NCBI RefSeq assembly: GCF_003601985.1
Contig: NZ_QZXA01000002.1
Coordinates: 310,001 to 374,000 of the forward strand
Direction of reading: 5' to 3'
Length of the DNA: 64,000 nt
DNA from: Mesorhizobium jarvisii
GTDB taxonomy: Bacteria > Pseudomonadota > Alphaproteobacteria > Rhizobiales > Rhizobiaceae
This document shows, piece after piece, positions 28,212-38,699 of this stretch. Within the stretch, counting starts at the first letter, position 1; each line of letters opens with the position of its first letter. The notes beneath the pieces were generated by a model. It saw only the letters and a list, made by a program, of their open reading frames with translations. It had not been told where the DNA came from and ran no database searches. A program made the translations under genes and the position numbers.

Positions 28212-28783
28212 ACGACAGTTCAGGCACCCTCGTCGCGCCGAAGCCGAAGGGCATCATCGATCCCAACACCGGCAGGCCGGTGGGGGAGGACGATCCCTTC
28301 TTCCTCGAAATCAACAATGAGCTTGCCGACAAGGGTTTCCTGGTCACCTCGACCGAGGCGCTGATCACCTGGGCGCGCTCGGGCTCGCTGATGTTCATGA
28401 CCTTCGGTCTGGCATGCTGCGCCGTCGAGATGATCCACACCTCGATGCCGCGCTACGATTCGGAGCGCTTCGGCGTCGCGCCGCGTGCGTCACCGCGCCA
28501 GTCCGACATCATGATCGTCGCCGGCACGCTGACCAACAAGATGGCGCCGGCGCTGCGCAAGGTCTACGACCAGATGCCGGAACCGCGCTACGTCATCTCG
28601 ATGGGCTCCTGCGCCAATGGCGGCGGCTACTACCACTATTCCTATTCGGTGGTGCGCGGCTGCGACCGCGTCGTGCCGGTCGACATTTATGTGCCCGGCT
28701 GCCCGCCGAGCGCCGAAGCTTTGCTCTACGGCATTCTTCTCCTGCAGAAGAAAATCCGCCGCACCGGCACGATCGAACGGTAA
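28202..28783 (+). CDS. nuoB: NADH-quinone oxidoreductase subunit B
   Basis: The PSST subunit that carries cluster N2, the last iron-sulfur centre before quinone. The 193-residue protein has the unusual tandem cysteines in [11 protein letters not shown], then [14 protein letters not shown] and [14 protein letters not shown], supplying the four ligands. The start at 28202 ([11 protein letters not shown]) follows GGAGCG and overlaps the end of nuoA. Four bases separate it from nuoC. Confidence 0.97.
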   Translation: MGLNDSSGTLVAPKPKGIIDPNTGRPVGEDDPFFLEINNELADKGFLVTSTEALITWARSGSLMFMTFGLACCAVEMIHTSMPRYDSERFGVAPRASPRQSDIMIVAGTLTNKMAPALRKVYDQMPEPRYVISMGSCANGGGYYHYSYSVVRGCDRVVPVDIYVPGCPPSAEALLYGILLLQKKIRRTGTIER

Positions 28784-28787
28784 ATCC

Positions 28788-29393
28788 ATGGCCGCATCCC
28801 TTAGCGAACTGTCGACCTATCTCGGCGAAAGGCTGATCGGTCGCGTCAATGGCGCTGACATTGCCTATGGCGAGCTCACCATTCATGTCGAGCCGCGCGA
28901 CCTCATCGAAGTCGTGACTTTCCTGCGCGACGATGCGCGCTGCCAGTTCAACTCGATCATCGATGTCTGCGGCGCCGACTATCCGTCGCGGGCCAAGCGC
29001 TTCGACGTCGTCTATCACCTGCTGTCGCCGAAACAGAATGTGCGCATTCGCGTCAAGGTGCAGGCCGACGAGGAGACGATGGTGCCGTCGATCACCGGGG
29101 TTTTCCCCGGCGCCGACTGGTTCGAGCGCGAGACCTACGATCTCTATGGCGTGCTGTTCTCGGGCCATCCCGATCTGCGCCGCCTGCTGACCGACTACGG
29201 TTTCGAAGGCCATCCGCTGCGCAAGGATTTCCCGCTGACAGGCTTCGTCGAAGTGCGCTACGACGACGAAGCCAAGCGCGTCATCTACGAGCCGGTCGAG
29301 CTCAAGCAGGAATTCCGCAATTTTGATTTTCTTTCCCCTTGGGAAGGCACCGACTACGTGCTGCCCGGGGACGAAAAAGCCAAGACGAATTGA
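28788..29393 (+). CDS. nuoC: NADH-quinone oxidoreductase subunit C
   Basis: The 30-kDa peripheral subunit, 201 residues, separate from NuoD as in most alphaproteobacteria and unlike the fused NuoCD of E. coli. The family signature [20 protein letters not shown] and then [19 protein letters not shown] is intact. It packs against NuoD near the quinone site. The ATG at 28788 lies four bases after the nuoB stop. Confidence 0.97.
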   Translation: MAASLSELSTYLGERLIGRVNGADIAYGELTIHVEPRDLIEVVTFLRDDARCQFNSIIDVCGADYPSRAKRFDVVYHLLSPKQNVRIRVKVQADEETMVPSITGVFPGADWFERETYDLYGVLFSGHPDLRRLLTDYGFEGHPLRKDFPLTGFVEVRYDDEAKRVIYEPVELKQEFRNFDFLSPWEGTDYVLPGDEKAKTN

Positions 29394-29402
29394 GGCGCCA
29401 GA

Positions 29403-30593
29403 ATGGCTGAGACCTCCGTCCGCAATTTCAACATCAATTTCGGCCCGCAACATCCTGCGGCGCACGGCGTTTTGCGCCTCGTGCTGGAGCTCGACGGCGA
29501 AGTCGTCGATCGCGTCGATCCGCATATCGGGCTGCTGCATCGCGGCACCGAAAAGCTGATCGAGGCAAAAACCTATCTGCAGGCTGTGCCTTATCTCGAC
29601 CGGCTCGACTATTGCGCGCCGATGAATCAGGAACATGCCTTCGCACTGGCCGCCGAACGCCTGCTCGGCATCGAAGTGCCGAGGCGCGGCCAGCTGATCC
29701 GCGTGCTCTATTGCGAGATCGGCCGCATCATGTCGCACATCCTCAATGTGACGACGCAGGCGATGGACGTCGGCGCGCTGACGCCGCCGCTGTGGGGTTT
29801 CGTTGAGCGCGAAAAGCTGATGGTGTTTTATGAGCGCGCCTCCGGCTCGCGCATGCATGCCGCCTATTTCCGGCCCGGCGGCGTCCATCAGGACCTGCCG
29901 CGCCAGCTGGTCGAGGACATCGGCAAGTGGATCGACCCGTTCCTGAAGTCGATCGACGACCTCGACAAGCTGCTGACCGGCAACCGCATCTTCAAGCAGC
30001 GCAATGTCGATATCGGCATTGTTTCGCTGGCCGATGCCTGGGCCTGGGGCTTTTCGGGCGTCATGGTGCGCGGTTCGGGCGCGGCCTGGGATCTGCGCAA
30101 GTCGCAGCCCTATGAATGCTATTCGGAAATGGATTTCGACATTCCGATCGGCAAGAACGGCGACTGCTACGACCGTTACCTCGTGCGCATGGAAGAAATG
30201 CGCCAGTCGGCCAGGATCATGCGCCAGTGCGTCGATCTTCTACTCGGCAAGGAAAGCACCGGCCCGGTGTCGAACCTCGACGGCAAGGTCGTGCCGCCCA
30301 AGCGCGCGGCGATGAAGCGTTCGATGGAAGCGCTGATCCACCACTTCAAGCTCTACACCGAGGGCTATCGCGTGCCGGCCGGCGAGGTCTATGCGGCCGT
30401 CGAGGCGCCGAAGGGCGAATTCGGCGTCTATCTCGTCTCCGACGGCACCAACAAGCCGTATCGCTGCAAGCTGCGCGCGCCCGGTTTCGCGCATCTGCAA
30501 GCCATGGATTTCTTGTGTCGCGGCCACATGCTGGCCGACGTCACCGCCGTTCTTGGCTCCCTCGACATCGTGTTTGGTGAGGTCGATCGCTAA
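29403..30593 (+). CDS. nuoD: NADH-quinone oxidoreductase subunit D
   Basis: The 49-kDa subunit (396 residues) that forms the quinone-binding pocket with NuoB. It shows [35 protein letters not shown] with the quinone-site His, and the C-terminal [13 protein letters not shown] ending. It derives from a NiFe-hydrogenase large subunit but lacks the metal cysteines. It starts nine bases after nuoC and its stop abuts the nuoE start without a gap. Confidence 0.98.
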   Translation: MAETSVRNFNINFGPQHPAAHGVLRLVLELDGEVVDRVDPHIGLLHRGTEKLIEAKTYLQAVPYLDRLDYCAPMNQEHAFALAAERLLGIEVPRRGQLIRVLYCEIGRIMSHILNVTTQAMDVGALTPPLWGFVEREKLMVFYERASGSRMHAAYFRPGGVHQDLPRQLVEDIGKWIDPFLKSIDDLDKLLTGNRIFKQRNVDIGIVSLADAWAWGFSGVMVRGSGAAWDLRKSQPYECYSEMDFDIPIGKNGDCYDRYLVRMEEMRQSARIMRQCVDLLLGKESTGPVSNLDGKVVPPKRAAMKRSMEALIHHFKLYTEGYRVPAGEVYAAVEAPKGEFGVYLVSDGTNKPYRCKLRAPGFAHLQAMDFLCRGHMLADVTAVLGSLDIVFGEVDR

Positions 30594-31868
30594 ATGTCAG
30601 TCCGCCGTCTCGCAGAAGCCAGCGTCCAGCCAGCATCCTTCGCCTTCAACCGGGCGAACGCGGCAGCGGCGAAGCAATGGATCAAGAAGTACCCGAAGGG
30701 CCGCGAGCAGTCGGCGATCATTCCGCTGCTGATGCTGGCGCAAGAACAGGAAGGCTGGGTCACCAAGGCGGCGATCGAGACGATTTCGGACATGCTCGGC
30801 ATGCCCAGGATTCGCGGGCTCGAGGTCGCGACCTTCTACACGCAGTACCAGCTCAATCCGGTCGGCACCCGCGCGCACATCCAGGTCTGCGGCACCACGC
30901 CCTGCATGCTGCGCGGCTCGGAAGCGCTGATGGATGTCTGCCGCTCGAAAATCCATCACGACCAGTTCCACACCAACGACAAGGGCACCTTGTCGTGGGA
31001 AGAAGTCGAGTGCCTCGGCGCCTGTGTCAACGCGCCGATGGTGATGATCTTCAAGGATACGTTCGAGGATTTGACGCCGGAACGCCTGGCCGAAATCATC
31101 GATCTCTACGATGCGGGCAAGGGCGCCTCGGTGGCGCCGGGACCGCAGAATGGCCGCACCGGCTCGGAGCCGGCCTCTGGTCTCACGACGCTGAAAAGCG
31201 AAAAGGCGATCCTCAAGTCGACCCGCGACCGGGAAGCCAGGGAGGCAGCGAAGGCCGCCAAGGCGGCACCCGACGCGATCATTGCCGCACCCGTTCCGGC
31301 ACCCGCTCCCGTCGCACCGTCCAACGCCAGCAAGCCGAAGACCGACGCGCCTGAAACCAGCCCGGCGTTGAAGACACCCTCGAAGACCAAGGTGGCGCCG
31401 GCGGCGGAGAAGGCGGCGAGTGTTTCGGCGCCGCTGCATTCGGCCGCCAACGCCAACAAGGCAGCGCCTGAAGTCGAGAAGGTCTCCAAGCAGCGCAATG
31501 GGCCGAAGGCCAAGGCCGAACCGGCCTCTGCCTTCAAGGCGCCGGAAGCCAAGGCGCCGGCGGCAAAGCCCGCAAAACCGTCGCTGGATGACAAGAACCG
31601 TCCGGCCGGTATCGACAGGCCGGCCGCGGTCGACGATCTCAAGCTGATCTCCGGCGTTGGCCCGAAGATCGAGGGCGTCCTGCATACGCTGGGCATCTTC
31701 ACCTTCGCGCAGGTCGCTTCCTGGAAGAAGGCCGAGCGCGAGTGGGTGGACGGCTATCTCTCCTTCCACGGCCGCATCGAGCGCGACGACTGGGTCAAGC
31801 AGGCCAAGGCGCTCGCCAAGGGCGGCGTCGCCGAATACATCCGCGTCTTCGGCAAGAAGCCGGTCTGA
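30594..31868 (+). CDS. nuoE: NADH-quinone oxidoreductase subunit E with C-terminal extension
   Basis: Residues 1-170 are the 24-kDa thioredoxin-like 2Fe-2S subunit, with ligand cysteines in [11 protein letters not shown] and [12 protein letters not shown] (cluster N1a). E. coli NuoE ends there at about 166 residues. Here an Ala/Pro/Lys-rich linker (about 175-345) follows, then a helix-hairpin-helix-like domain ([40 protein letters not shown]) to residue 424. The same terminal domain occurs in the protein encoded between nuoF and nuoG. Long NuoE forms occur in rhizobia; the role of the extension is not known to me. Confidence 0.96.
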   Translation: MSVRRLAEASVQPASFAFNRANAAAAKQWIKKYPKGREQSAIIPLLMLAQEQEGWVTKAAIETISDMLGMPRIRGLEVATFYTQYQLNPVGTRAHIQVCGTTPCMLRGSEALMDVCRSKIHHDQFHTNDKGTLSWEEVECLGACVNAPMVMIFKDTFEDLTPERLAEIIDLYDAGKGASVAPGPQNGRTGSEPASGLTTLKSEKAILKSTRDREAREAAKAAKAAPDAIIAAPVPAPAPVAPSNASKPKTDAPETSPALKTPSKTKVAPAAEKAASVSAPLHSAANANKAAPEVEKVSKQRNGPKAKAEPASAFKAPEAKAPAAKPAKPSLDDKNRPAGIDRPAAVDDLKLISGVGPKIEGVLHTLGIFTFAQVASWKKAEREWVDGYLSFHGRIERDDWVKQAKALAKGGVAEYIRVFGKKPV

Positions 31869-31878
31869 GGGACGAAAA

Positions 31879-33183
31879 ATGCTTCAGGATAAAGACCGCA
31901 TCTTCACCAACATCTACGGCCTGTTCGACAAGTCGCTGGCCGGCGCCATGGCGCGTGGCGCCTGGGACAACACGCCCGGCATCGTCGCCAAGGGGCGCGA
32001 ATGGATCGTCAATGAGATGAAGGCGTCCGGCCTGCGCGGCCGTGGCGGCGCCGGCTTCCCGACGGGCCTCAAATGGTCGTTCATGCCCAAGCAGAGCGAT
32101 GGCAGGCCTAGCTACCTCGTCATCAACGCCGACGAATCCGAGCCCGGCACCTGCAAGGACCGCGACATCCTGCGCAACGATCCGCACACGCTGGTCGAAG
32201 GGGCGCTGCTCGCCGGCTTCGCCATGGGCGCGATTGCCGCCTACATCTATGTGCGCGGCGAGTTCATCCGCGAGCGCGAGGCGCTGCAGCGCGCCATCGA
32301 CGAGGCCTATGAGGCCAAGCTGATCGGCAAGAACAACACGTCCGGCTACGATTTCGACGTCTACATGCATCACGGCGCCGGCGCCTATATCTGCGGCGAA
32401 GAGACGGCGCTGCTGGAAAGCCTGGAAGGCAAGAAGGGTCAGCCCAGGCTGAAGCCGCCATTCCCGGCCAATGTCGGCCTTTATGGCTGCCCGACCACCG
32501 TCAACAATGTCGAATCGATCGCGGTGGCGCCGACCATCCTGCGCCGTGGCGCGGCCTGGTTCTCGTCCTTCGGCCGGCCCAACAATGTCGGCACCAAGCT
32601 GTTCTGTGTCTCCGGCCACGTCAACAATCCGTGCACCGTCGAAGAGGCGATGTCGATCCCGTTCCGCGAACTGATCGAGACGCATTGCGGTGGCATCCGC
32701 GGCGGCTGGGACAATCTGCTCGCGGTCATCCCGGGCGGCGCCTCGGTGCCGCTGGTGCCGGCCGAGCAGATCATCGACACGCCGATGGATTTCGACGCGC
32801 TGCGCGACCTCAAATCCGGCCTCGGTACGGCGGCCGTCATCGTCATGGACAAGTCGACCGATGTCGTGAAGGCGATCGCGCGGCTGTCCTACTTCTACAA
32901 GCACGAGAGCTGCGGCCAGTGCACGCCGTGCCGCGAAGGCACAGGCTGGATGTGGCGGGTGATGGAGCGGCTGGTGCGCGGCGAGGCGCAGAAGCGCGAG
33001 ATCGACATGCTGCTCGACGTCACCAAGCAGGTCGAGGGCCACACGATCTGCGCGCTGGGCGATGCGGCGGCATGGCCGATCCAGGGCCTGATGCGGCATT
33101 TCCGCGGCGAGGTGGAGCGGCGCATCGACGAGTTTTCGCGCAACGCGCATCGAGCCGAACCGGTGATGGTGGCGGCGGAATAG
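31879..33183 (+). CDS. nuoF: NADH-quinone oxidoreductase subunit F
   Basis: The 51-kDa NADH- and FMN-binding subunit (434 residues). FMN/NADH motifs [15 protein letters not shown] and [19 protein letters not shown] are present, and [12 protein letters not shown] supplies three Cys ligands of cluster N3. It takes the hydride from NADH and passes electrons along the NuoE/NuoG chain. The ATG at 31879 gives [14 protein letters not shown], the usual rhizobial N-terminus, ten bases after nuoE. Confidence 0.98.
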   Translation: MLQDKDRIFTNIYGLFDKSLAGAMARGAWDNTPGIVAKGREWIVNEMKASGLRGRGGAGFPTGLKWSFMPKQSDGRPSYLVINADESEPGTCKDRDILRNDPHTLVEGALLAGFAMGAIAAYIYVRGEFIREREALQRAIDEAYEAKLIGKNNTSGYDFDVYMHHGAGAYICGEETALLESLEGKKGQPRLKPPFPANVGLYGCPTTVNNVESIAVAPTILRRGAAWFSSFGRPNNVGTKLFCVSGHVNNPCTVEEAMSIPFRELIETHCGGIRGGWDNLLAVIPGGASVPLVPAEQIIDTPMDFDALRDLKSGLGTAAVIVMDKSTDVVKAIARLSYFYKHESCGQCTPCREGTGWMWRVMERLVRGEAQKREIDMLLDVTKQVEGHTICALGDAAAWPIQGLMRHFRGEVERRIDEFSRNAHRAEPVMVAAE

Positions 33184-33244
33184 AAGATTTTTGAATGCTG
33201 GAATAACGGGGCGGGGCGAACGAAGAAACGACCAGGAGAACTCT

Positions 33245-33940
33245 ATGGCGCCGTATTCGACACCCTACCCATTGATGCCTAATTTGGACCAGATCGAGAA
33301 GATGAACCAGGACCTGACCAGGATGATGCCGAAGGAGATGGCCAGCGCCGTCAACCTTTTCGTGCACCCTGTCGCTGGTGCGGCGGCAATGTCGGCGCTT
33401 GGCATCGGGCTTGCCAATCATGCGTTCGGCGTCTGGCTGGGGGCACTCACAGGAGCCGCCGAGGCATCACAGCGCCTGATGCAGCCGCTGATCGAGGATT
33501 TCGAGGCGCGCGTCGAGCAATTCGAGGACGCGAGCTCGTCGTCCATCAAGGCGCGGGCGACGGCCAAAACCATGATTGCCGAGGCGCAGTCCTTCGCGCA
33601 GGAAGTCACCGACATCGCCGCCAAGGAAGCCGCCACCACGGTGCCTGCGGTAAATGTCGCTCCTGCAACGAGCGAGGCCGCCGACGTTCTGCTGCCCGAG
33701 GATTTCAGGCAGCCCAAGGCTATGGACAAGCCGGCGAAACCGTCCGACCTCAAGGCGATATCGGGCATCGGTCCGAAGCTGGAAAGGGTGCTGAACGGGC
33801 TCGGCATCTGGACCTATGCCCAGATCGCCGCCTGGTCGCCGCAGGAGATCGCCTGGGTCGACGACTATCTGTCGTTCAACGGCCGTATCGGCCGCGACGA
33901 CTGGACTGCCCAGGCGGCTGTGCTGGCCGCGAAGAAATGA
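33245..33940 (+). CDS. Complex I-operon protein with helix-hairpin-helix domain
   Basis: A 231-residue protein placed between nuoF and nuoG and not part of the canonical 14 subunits. The N-terminal half is helical and phasin-like, with a hydrophobic stretch near residues 40-65 (AVNLFVHPVAGAAAMSALGI) and a coiled-coil-prone part (QPLIEDFEARVEQFEDAS). The C-terminal 68 residues (LKAISGIGPKLERVLNGLGI, QEIAWVDDYLSFNGRIGRDD) closely match the end of NuoE. A good AGGAGAA site precedes the ATG at 33245. I infer an assembly or accessory factor that binds the same partner as the NuoE tail; nothing here proves it. Confidence 0.85.
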   Translation: MAPYSTPYPLMPNLDQIEKMNQDLTRMMPKEMASAVNLFVHPVAGAAAMSALGIGLANHAFGVWLGALTGAAEASQRLMQPLIEDFEARVEQFEDASSSSIKARATAKTMIAEAQSFAQEVTDIAAKEAATTVPAVNVAPATSEAADVLLPEDFRQPKAMDKPAKPSDLKAISGIGPKLERVLNGLGIWTYAQIAAWSPQEIAWVDDYLSFNGRIGRDDWTAQAAVLAAKK

Positions 33941-34013
33941 ATGAAATGCCGGGTGCTGCGTCTGTCGCGCCCGGGAAATGAGATTGCGGGAAATCCGCAG
34001 GGGTTTGAAGCGA

Positions 34014-36095
34014 ATGGCAAAGCTCAAGGTCGACGGGAAAGAGATCACTGTACCCGACCACTACACGCTGCTGCAGGCGGCGGAAGACGCGGGCGCGGAA
34101 GTGCCGCGCTTCTGCTTCCATGAGCGGCTGTCGATCGCCGGCAATTGCCGCATGTGCCTGATCGAGGTGAAGGGCGGGCCGCCCAAGCCGCAGGCCTCCT
34201 GCGCCATGGGCGTGCGCGATTTGCGCCCCGGCCCCAATGGCGAGCCGCCGGAAATCTTCACCAACACCCCGATGGTCAAGAAGGCCCGGGAAGGCGTGAT
34301 GGAGTTCCTGCTGATCAACCATCCGCTTGATTGCCCGATCTGCGACCAGGGCGGCGAATGCGACCTGCAGGACCAGGCCATGGCCTTCGGCGTCGATTCC
34401 TCGCGCTACCACGAGAACAAGCGCGCGGTCGAAGACAAGTATATCGGCCCGCTGGTCAAGACGGTGATGAACCGCTGCATCCATTGCACGCGCTGCGTCC
34501 GCTTCACCACGGAAGTCGCCGGCATTTCCGAACTCGGCCTGATCGGCCGCGGCGAGGACGCCGAGATCACCACCTATCTCGAACAGGCGATGACCTCGGA
34601 ATTGCAGGGCAATGTCATCGATCTGTGCCCGGTCGGCGCGCTGACCTCCAAGCCCTTCGCCTTCCAGGCGCGGCCGTGGGAACTGACCAAGACCGAATCC
34701 ATCGACGTGATGGATGCGGTCGGCTCGGCGATCCGCATCGACAGCCGTGGCCGCGAAGTGATGCGCATCCTGCCGCGCGTCAACGAGCAGGTGAACGAGG
34801 AGTGGATTTCCGACAAGACCCGCTTCATCTGGGACGGGTTGCGCACGCAGCGCCTCGACCGTCCCTATGTGCGCAAGGACGGCAGGCTGGTTGCGGCAAG
34901 CTGGGCCGAAGCGTTCGCGACGATCAAGGACGCGGTGTCGAAGATCACGCCCGAGAAGATTGGCGCCATCGCTGGCGATCTCGCGGCGGTCGAGGAAATC
35001 TACGCGCTGAAGCTGCTGATGGCTTCGCTCGGCTCGAAGAATGTCGACTGCCGCCAGGATGGCGCCGCACTCGATCCGGCGCTCGGCCGTGCCAGCTACA
35101 TTTTCAACCCGACCATCGAAGGCATCGAGCAGGCCGATGCGGTGCTGATCATCGGCGCCAATCCGCGATTCGAGGCTTCGGTGCTCAACGCCCGCATCCG
35201 CAAGCGCTGGCGGGTCGGCAATCTGCCGGTCGGCGTCATCGGCGATGTCGGCGACACGCGCTACGAGTATGAACTGCTCGGTGCCGGGCCGGATTCGCTG
35301 AAGGATCTGGCCGACGGCAATGGCACGTTCTTCCAGACGCTGAAGAAGGCGACGCATCCGCTGATCATTATCGGCCAGGGCGCGTTGGCGCGCGCCGACG
35401 GCGCGGCCGTGCTCGGCCAGGCGGCGAAGCTCGCCGCTGCTGTCAATGCCGCTCGCGCCGACTGGAACGGCTTTGCCGTGCTGCACAATGCGGCGGCCAG
35501 GGTCGGCGGCCTCGATCTCGGCTTTGTGCCGGGCGAGGGTGGCAAGGATGTCGCCGGTATGCTCGGCGAAACGGACGTGCTGTTTCTGCTCGGCGCCGAC
35601 GAGATCGATATGGGCAAGACCGGCGGCGCCTTCGTCGTCTATATCGGCACCCATGGCGACCACGGCGCGCATCGCGCCAATGTCATCCTGCCGGCGGCTG
35701 CCTACACGGAAAAGTCAGGCACCTTCGTCAACACCGAAGGGCGCGTGCAGCAGACCAACCGCGCCGGTTTCGCGCCTGGCGATGCGCGCGAGGACTGGGC
35801 GATTCTGCGGGCCCTGTCCGACGTGCTGGGCAAGAAGCTGCCGTTCGATTCACTGCCGCAACTGCGCGCCAAGCTCTATGGCGAGTATCCGCATCTGGCC
35901 CGCATCGATCAGGTCGCGGCCGGCAATGCCGAGGACATTGCCGGCGTGGCGAAGCTCGGCGGGCGACTGAACAAGGGCACCTTCACCTCGCCGGTCAAGG
36001 ATTTCTACCTGACCAACCCGATCGCGCGGGCATCGGCCGTGATGGCGGAATGCTCGGCACTGGCCAAGAGCGGCTTCAAGCAGGCGGCGGAATAA
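34014..36095 (+). CDS. nuoG: NADH-quinone oxidoreductase subunit G
   Basis: The 75-kDa subunit, 693 residues from the ATG at 34014 ([20 protein letters not shown]). An N-terminal 2Fe-2S ferredoxin domain ([17 protein letters not shown]) is followed by the His-ligated cluster N5 region ([18 protein letters not shown]), the N4 motif [12 protein letters not shown], and a molybdopterin-oxidoreductase-like domain without cofactor. An in-frame ATG at 33978 would add twelve basic residues not typical of the family. It follows the accessory gene by 73 bases. Confidence 0.97.
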   Translation: MAKLKVDGKEITVPDHYTLLQAAEDAGAEVPRFCFHERLSIAGNCRMCLIEVKGGPPKPQASCAMGVRDLRPGPNGEPPEIFTNTPMVKKAREGVMEFLLINHPLDCPICDQGGECDLQDQAMAFGVDSSRYHENKRAVEDKYIGPLVKTVMNRCIHCTRCVRFTTEVAGISELGLIGRGEDAEITTYLEQAMTSELQGNVIDLCPVGALTSKPFAFQARPWELTKTESIDVMDAVGSAIRIDSRGREVMRILPRVNEQVNEEWISDKTRFIWDGLRTQRLDRPYVRKDGRLVAASWAEAFATIKDAVSKITPEKIGAIAGDLAAVEEIYALKLLMASLGSKNVDCRQDGAALDPALGRASYIFNPTIEGIEQADAVLIIGANPRFEASVLNARIRKRWRVGNLPVGVIGDVGDTRYEYELLGAGPDSLKDLADGNGTFFQTLKKATHPLIIIGQGALARADGAAVLGQAAKLAAAVNAARADWNGFAVLHNAAARVGGLDLGFVPGEGGKDVAGMLGETDVLFLLGADEIDMGKTGGAFVVYIGTHGDHGAHRANVILPAAAYTEKSGTFVNTEGRVQQTNRAGFAPGDAREDWAILRALSDVLGKKLPFDSLPQLRAKLYGEYPHLARIDQVAAGNAEDIAGVAKLGGRLNKGTFTSPVKDFYLTNPIARASAVMAECSALAKSGFKQAAE

Positions 36096-36097
36096 GC

Positions 36098-37141
36098 ATG
36101 GACACCTTCTTCTCCTTCTACGTGCTGCCGGCGCTGCTGATCCTTCTGAAGTCAGTCGTGCTGATCGTGGTGCTGCTGATCTTCGTGGCCTACATCCTCT
36201 ACGCCGACCGCAAGATCTGGGCGGCGGTGCAGTTGCGCCGTGGCCCGAACGTCGTCGGCCCCTGGGGCACGCTGCAGGCCTTCGCCGACCTGTTGAAATT
36301 CGTCTTCAAGGAACCGGTCATCCCGTCCGGCGCCAACAAGGGCGTGTTCCTTCTGGCGCCGCTGGTATCGGCGGTGCTTGCGATTTCGGCCTGGGCGGTC
36401 ATTCCAGTCAACCAGGGTTGGGCGATCGCCAACGTCAATGTCGGCATCCTCTATGTCTTCGCCATCTCCTCGCTCGAGGTCTACGGCGTGATCATGGGCG
36501 GCTGGGCGTCGAACTCGAAATATCCGTTCCTCGGCGCGCTGCGTTCGGCCGCGCAGATGGTCTCCTACGAAGTCTCGATCGGCTTCGTCATCGTCACCGT
36601 GCTGCTCACCGCCGGCTCGCTCAACCTCAGCGATATCGTGATGTCGCAGCAGGGTGGGCTTGGCACCAGACTCGGCCTGCCCAACACCTTCCTCGACTGG
36701 AACTGGCTGGCGCTGTTCCCGATGTTCATCATCTTCTTCATCTCGGCGCTGGCCGAGACGAACCGGCCGCCTTTCGACCTGGTCGAGGCCGAATCGGAAC
36801 TGGTCGCCGGCCATATGGTCGAATATTCGTCGACGCCGTTCCTGCTGTTCTTCCTCGGCGAGTATGTCGCCATCGTCCTGATGTGCGCGCTGGCGACCAT
36901 CTTGTTCCTCGGCGGTTGGCTGCCGCCCTTCGACTTCGCGCCCTTCACCTGGGTGCCCGGCGTCATCTGGTTCGTGCTGAAGGTGTGCTTCGTGTTCTTC
37001 GGCATCTCGATGGTGAAGGCCTTCGTGCCGCGCTACCGCTACGACCAACTGATGCGGCTGGGCTGGAAAGTGTTCCTGCCGATCTCGCTGTTCATGGTTG
37101 TCGCCACCGCAGCCTTCCTCAAGATCACGGGGTTTGCGTGA
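36098..37141 (+). CDS. nuoH: NADH-quinone oxidoreductase subunit H
   Basis: Membrane subunit at the heel of complex I that forms the quinone tunnel and the first proton path. The 347-residue protein has about eight helices and the conserved loops [20 protein letters not shown] and [20 protein letters not shown]. The ATG at 36098 lies two bases after nuoG. Its TGA stop shares a base with the nuoI start (TGATG), a translational-coupling arrangement. Confidence 0.98.
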   Translation: MDTFFSFYVLPALLILLKSVVLIVVLLIFVAYILYADRKIWAAVQLRRGPNVVGPWGTLQAFADLLKFVFKEPVIPSGANKGVFLLAPLVSAVLAISAWAVIPVNQGWAIANVNVGILYVFAISSLEVYGVIMGGWASNSKYPFLGALRSAAQMVSYEVSIGFVIVTVLLTAGSLNLSDIVMSQQGGLGTRLGLPNTFLDWNWLALFPMFIIFFISALAETNRPPFDLVEAESELVAGHMVEYSSTPFLLFFLGEYVAIVLMCALATILFLGGWLPPFDFAPFTWVPGVIWFVLKVCFVFFGISMVKAFVPRYRYDQLMRLGWKVFLPISLFMVVATAAFLKITGFA

Positions 37142-37632
37142 TGTCCGCTTTGTCCCAGGCCGCAAAATCGCTGCTTCTGCAGGATTTCGTCAGCGCCTTC
37201 TTCCTGTCGATGCGCCAGTTCTTCGCGCCGAAGGAGACGATCAACTATCCGCACGAGAAGGGGCCGACCAGCCCGCGCTTCCGGGGCGAGCATGCGCTGC
37301 GCCGCTATCCCAATGGCGAGGAACGCTGCATCGCCTGCAAATTGTGCGAGGCGATCTGCCCGGCGCAGGCCATCACCATCGAGGCCGGCCCGCGCCGCAA
37401 TGACGGCACGCGCCGCACGGTGCGCTACGACATCGATATGGTGAAGTGCATCTATTGCGGCTTCTGCCAGGAAGCCTGCCCGGTCGATGCCATCGTCGAG
37501 GGGCCGAATTTCGAATTCGCGACTGAAACGCGCGAGGAGCTCTACTACGACAAGGACAAGCTGCTGGCCAATGGCGACCGGTGGGAGCGCGAACTGGCGC
37601 GCAACATCTCATTGGATGCGCTGTACCGCTGA
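37141..37632 (+). CDS. nuoI: NADH-quinone oxidoreductase subunit I
   Basis: The TYKY subunit with two 4Fe-4S clusters (N6a, N6b). The 163-residue protein has two full ferredoxin motifs, [16 protein letters not shown] and [16 protein letters not shown], after an N-terminal amphipathic segment ([13 protein letters not shown]) that lies along the membrane. It relays electrons from NuoG to NuoB. It overlaps nuoH by one base and is followed by the largest gap in the operon, 126 bases. Confidence 0.98.
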   Translation: MSALSQAAKSLLLQDFVSAFFLSMRQFFAPKETINYPHEKGPTSPRFRGEHALRRYPNGEERCIACKLCEAICPAQAITIEAGPRRNDGTRRTVRYDIDMVKCIYCGFCQEACPVDAIVEGPNFEFATETREELYYDKDKLLANGDRWERELARNISLDALYR

Positions 37633-37645
37633 TATTTGACGCATG

Positions 37646-37666
37646 GACGAGGCGAGGGGCCTCGTC
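37646..37666 (+). promoter_or_regulatory. Stem-loop in the nuoI-nuoJ gap
   Basis: GACGAGGC (37646-37653) and GCCTCGTC (37659-37666) form a perfect eight-pair stem with a GAGGG loop. No T-run follows, so it is not a standard terminator. It may be an RNA processing or stability element that sets the ratio of the peripheral-arm genes to the membrane-arm genes. Confidence 0.55.
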
Positions 37667-37758
37667 TAAGGACACAACGAAACTTGCCGACCGGAGGCGG
37701 TCGCAAAAATCAAACACGACGAATGTCCTGTTTGGGATAGGAACCCGGGGGAACCCCA

Positions 37759-38379
37759 ATGCTGAGTGGACTAGAGGCGGCCTTTTTCTACCTCTTCGCC
37801 TTTGTCGCCGTGGCGTCGGCGTTCATGGTCATTTCATCGCGCAACCCCGTGCATTCGGTGCTGTTCCTGATCCTGACCTTCTTCAACGCCGCCGGCCTGT
37901 TCATGCTGACCGGCGCCGAGTTCCTGGCGATGATCCTGCTCGTCGTCTATGTCGGCGCGGTCATGGTGCTGTTCCTGTTCGTCGTCATGATGCTCGACGT
38001 CGACTTCGCTGAAATGAAAGAGGGCGCGCTGCAATACGCGCCGATCGGCGCGCTGGTCGGGCTGATCCTGGCGGCGGAGCTGATCGTCGTGCTCGGCGGC
38101 TACACATTCGCGCCGAAGCTGGCCGCGACAGTGTCCAAACCGATCCCCGATCTCGCCACGCGCTCGAACACGGCCGCGCTCGGCGACATCCTCTATACCG
38201 ACTACCTCTACTACTTCCAGATTTCGGGCCTCATCCTGCTGGTTGCCATGATCGGCGCCATCGTGCTGACGCTGCGTCACAAGGAAGGGATCAAGCGGCA
38301 GTCGATCGCAGCCCAGGTCGGCCGCACGCCGGCCACCGGCATGGAAATCCGCAAGGTCAAGTCGGGCGAAGGAGTCTGA
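37759..38379 (+). CDS. nuoJ: NADH-quinone oxidoreductase subunit J
   Basis: A five-helix membrane subunit (206 residues) next to the quinone tunnel, with the pi-bulge helix region ([20 protein letters not shown]) characteristic of NuoJ. The C-terminal tail is basic and cytoplasmic ([19 protein letters not shown]). It starts after a 126-base gap behind nuoI and ends one base before nuoK. Confidence 0.96.
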   Translation: MLSGLEAAFFYLFAFVAVASAFMVISSRNPVHSVLFLILTFFNAAGLFMLTGAEFLAMILLVVYVGAVMVLFLFVVMMLDVDFAEMKEGALQYAPIGALVGLILAAELIVVLGGYTFAPKLAATVSKPIPDLATRSNTAALGDILYTDYLYYFQISGLILLVAMIGAIVLTLRHKEGIKRQSIAAQVGRTPATGMEIRKVKSGEGV

Positions 38380-38380
38380 G

Positions 38381-38689
38381 ATGGTCGTCGGCATCGCACA
38401 TTATCTGACCGTATCGGCGATCCTGTTCACGCTCGGCGTGTTCGGCATCTTCCTGAACCGCAAGAACGTCATCGTCATCCTGATGTCGGTCGAGCTGATC
38501 CTGCTTGCGGTCAACATCAACTTCGTCGCCTTTTCGGCGGCGCTCGGCGATCTGGTCGGCCAGGTGTTCGCGCTGTTCGTGCTGACGGTCGCGGCGGCTG
38601 AAGCCGCCATCGGACTTGCCATTCTCGTCGTCTTCTTCCGCAACCGCGGCTCGATCGCGGTCGAAGACGTGAACATGATGAAGGGTTGA
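38381..38689 (+). CDS. nuoK: NADH-quinone oxidoreductase subunit K
   Basis: The 102-residue, three-helix subunit homologous to MrpC, part of the proton-conducting chain. The conserved membrane glutamates are visible in [14 protein letters not shown] and in [14 protein letters not shown]. It is tightly packed between nuoJ (one base) and nuoL (ten bases). Confidence 0.97.
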   Translation: MVVGIAHYLTVSAILFTLGVFGIFLNRKNVIVILMSVELILLAVNINFVAFSAALGDLVGQVFALFVLTVAAAEAAIGLAILVVFFRNRGSIAVEDVNMMKG

Positions 38690-38699
38690 CGGAACCACC

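Noticed and set aside
33876..35672. 598-residue minus-strand frame opposite nuoG
   Set aside because: Antisense shadow of nuoG in high-GC DNA; no ribosome-binding site and no domain seen.
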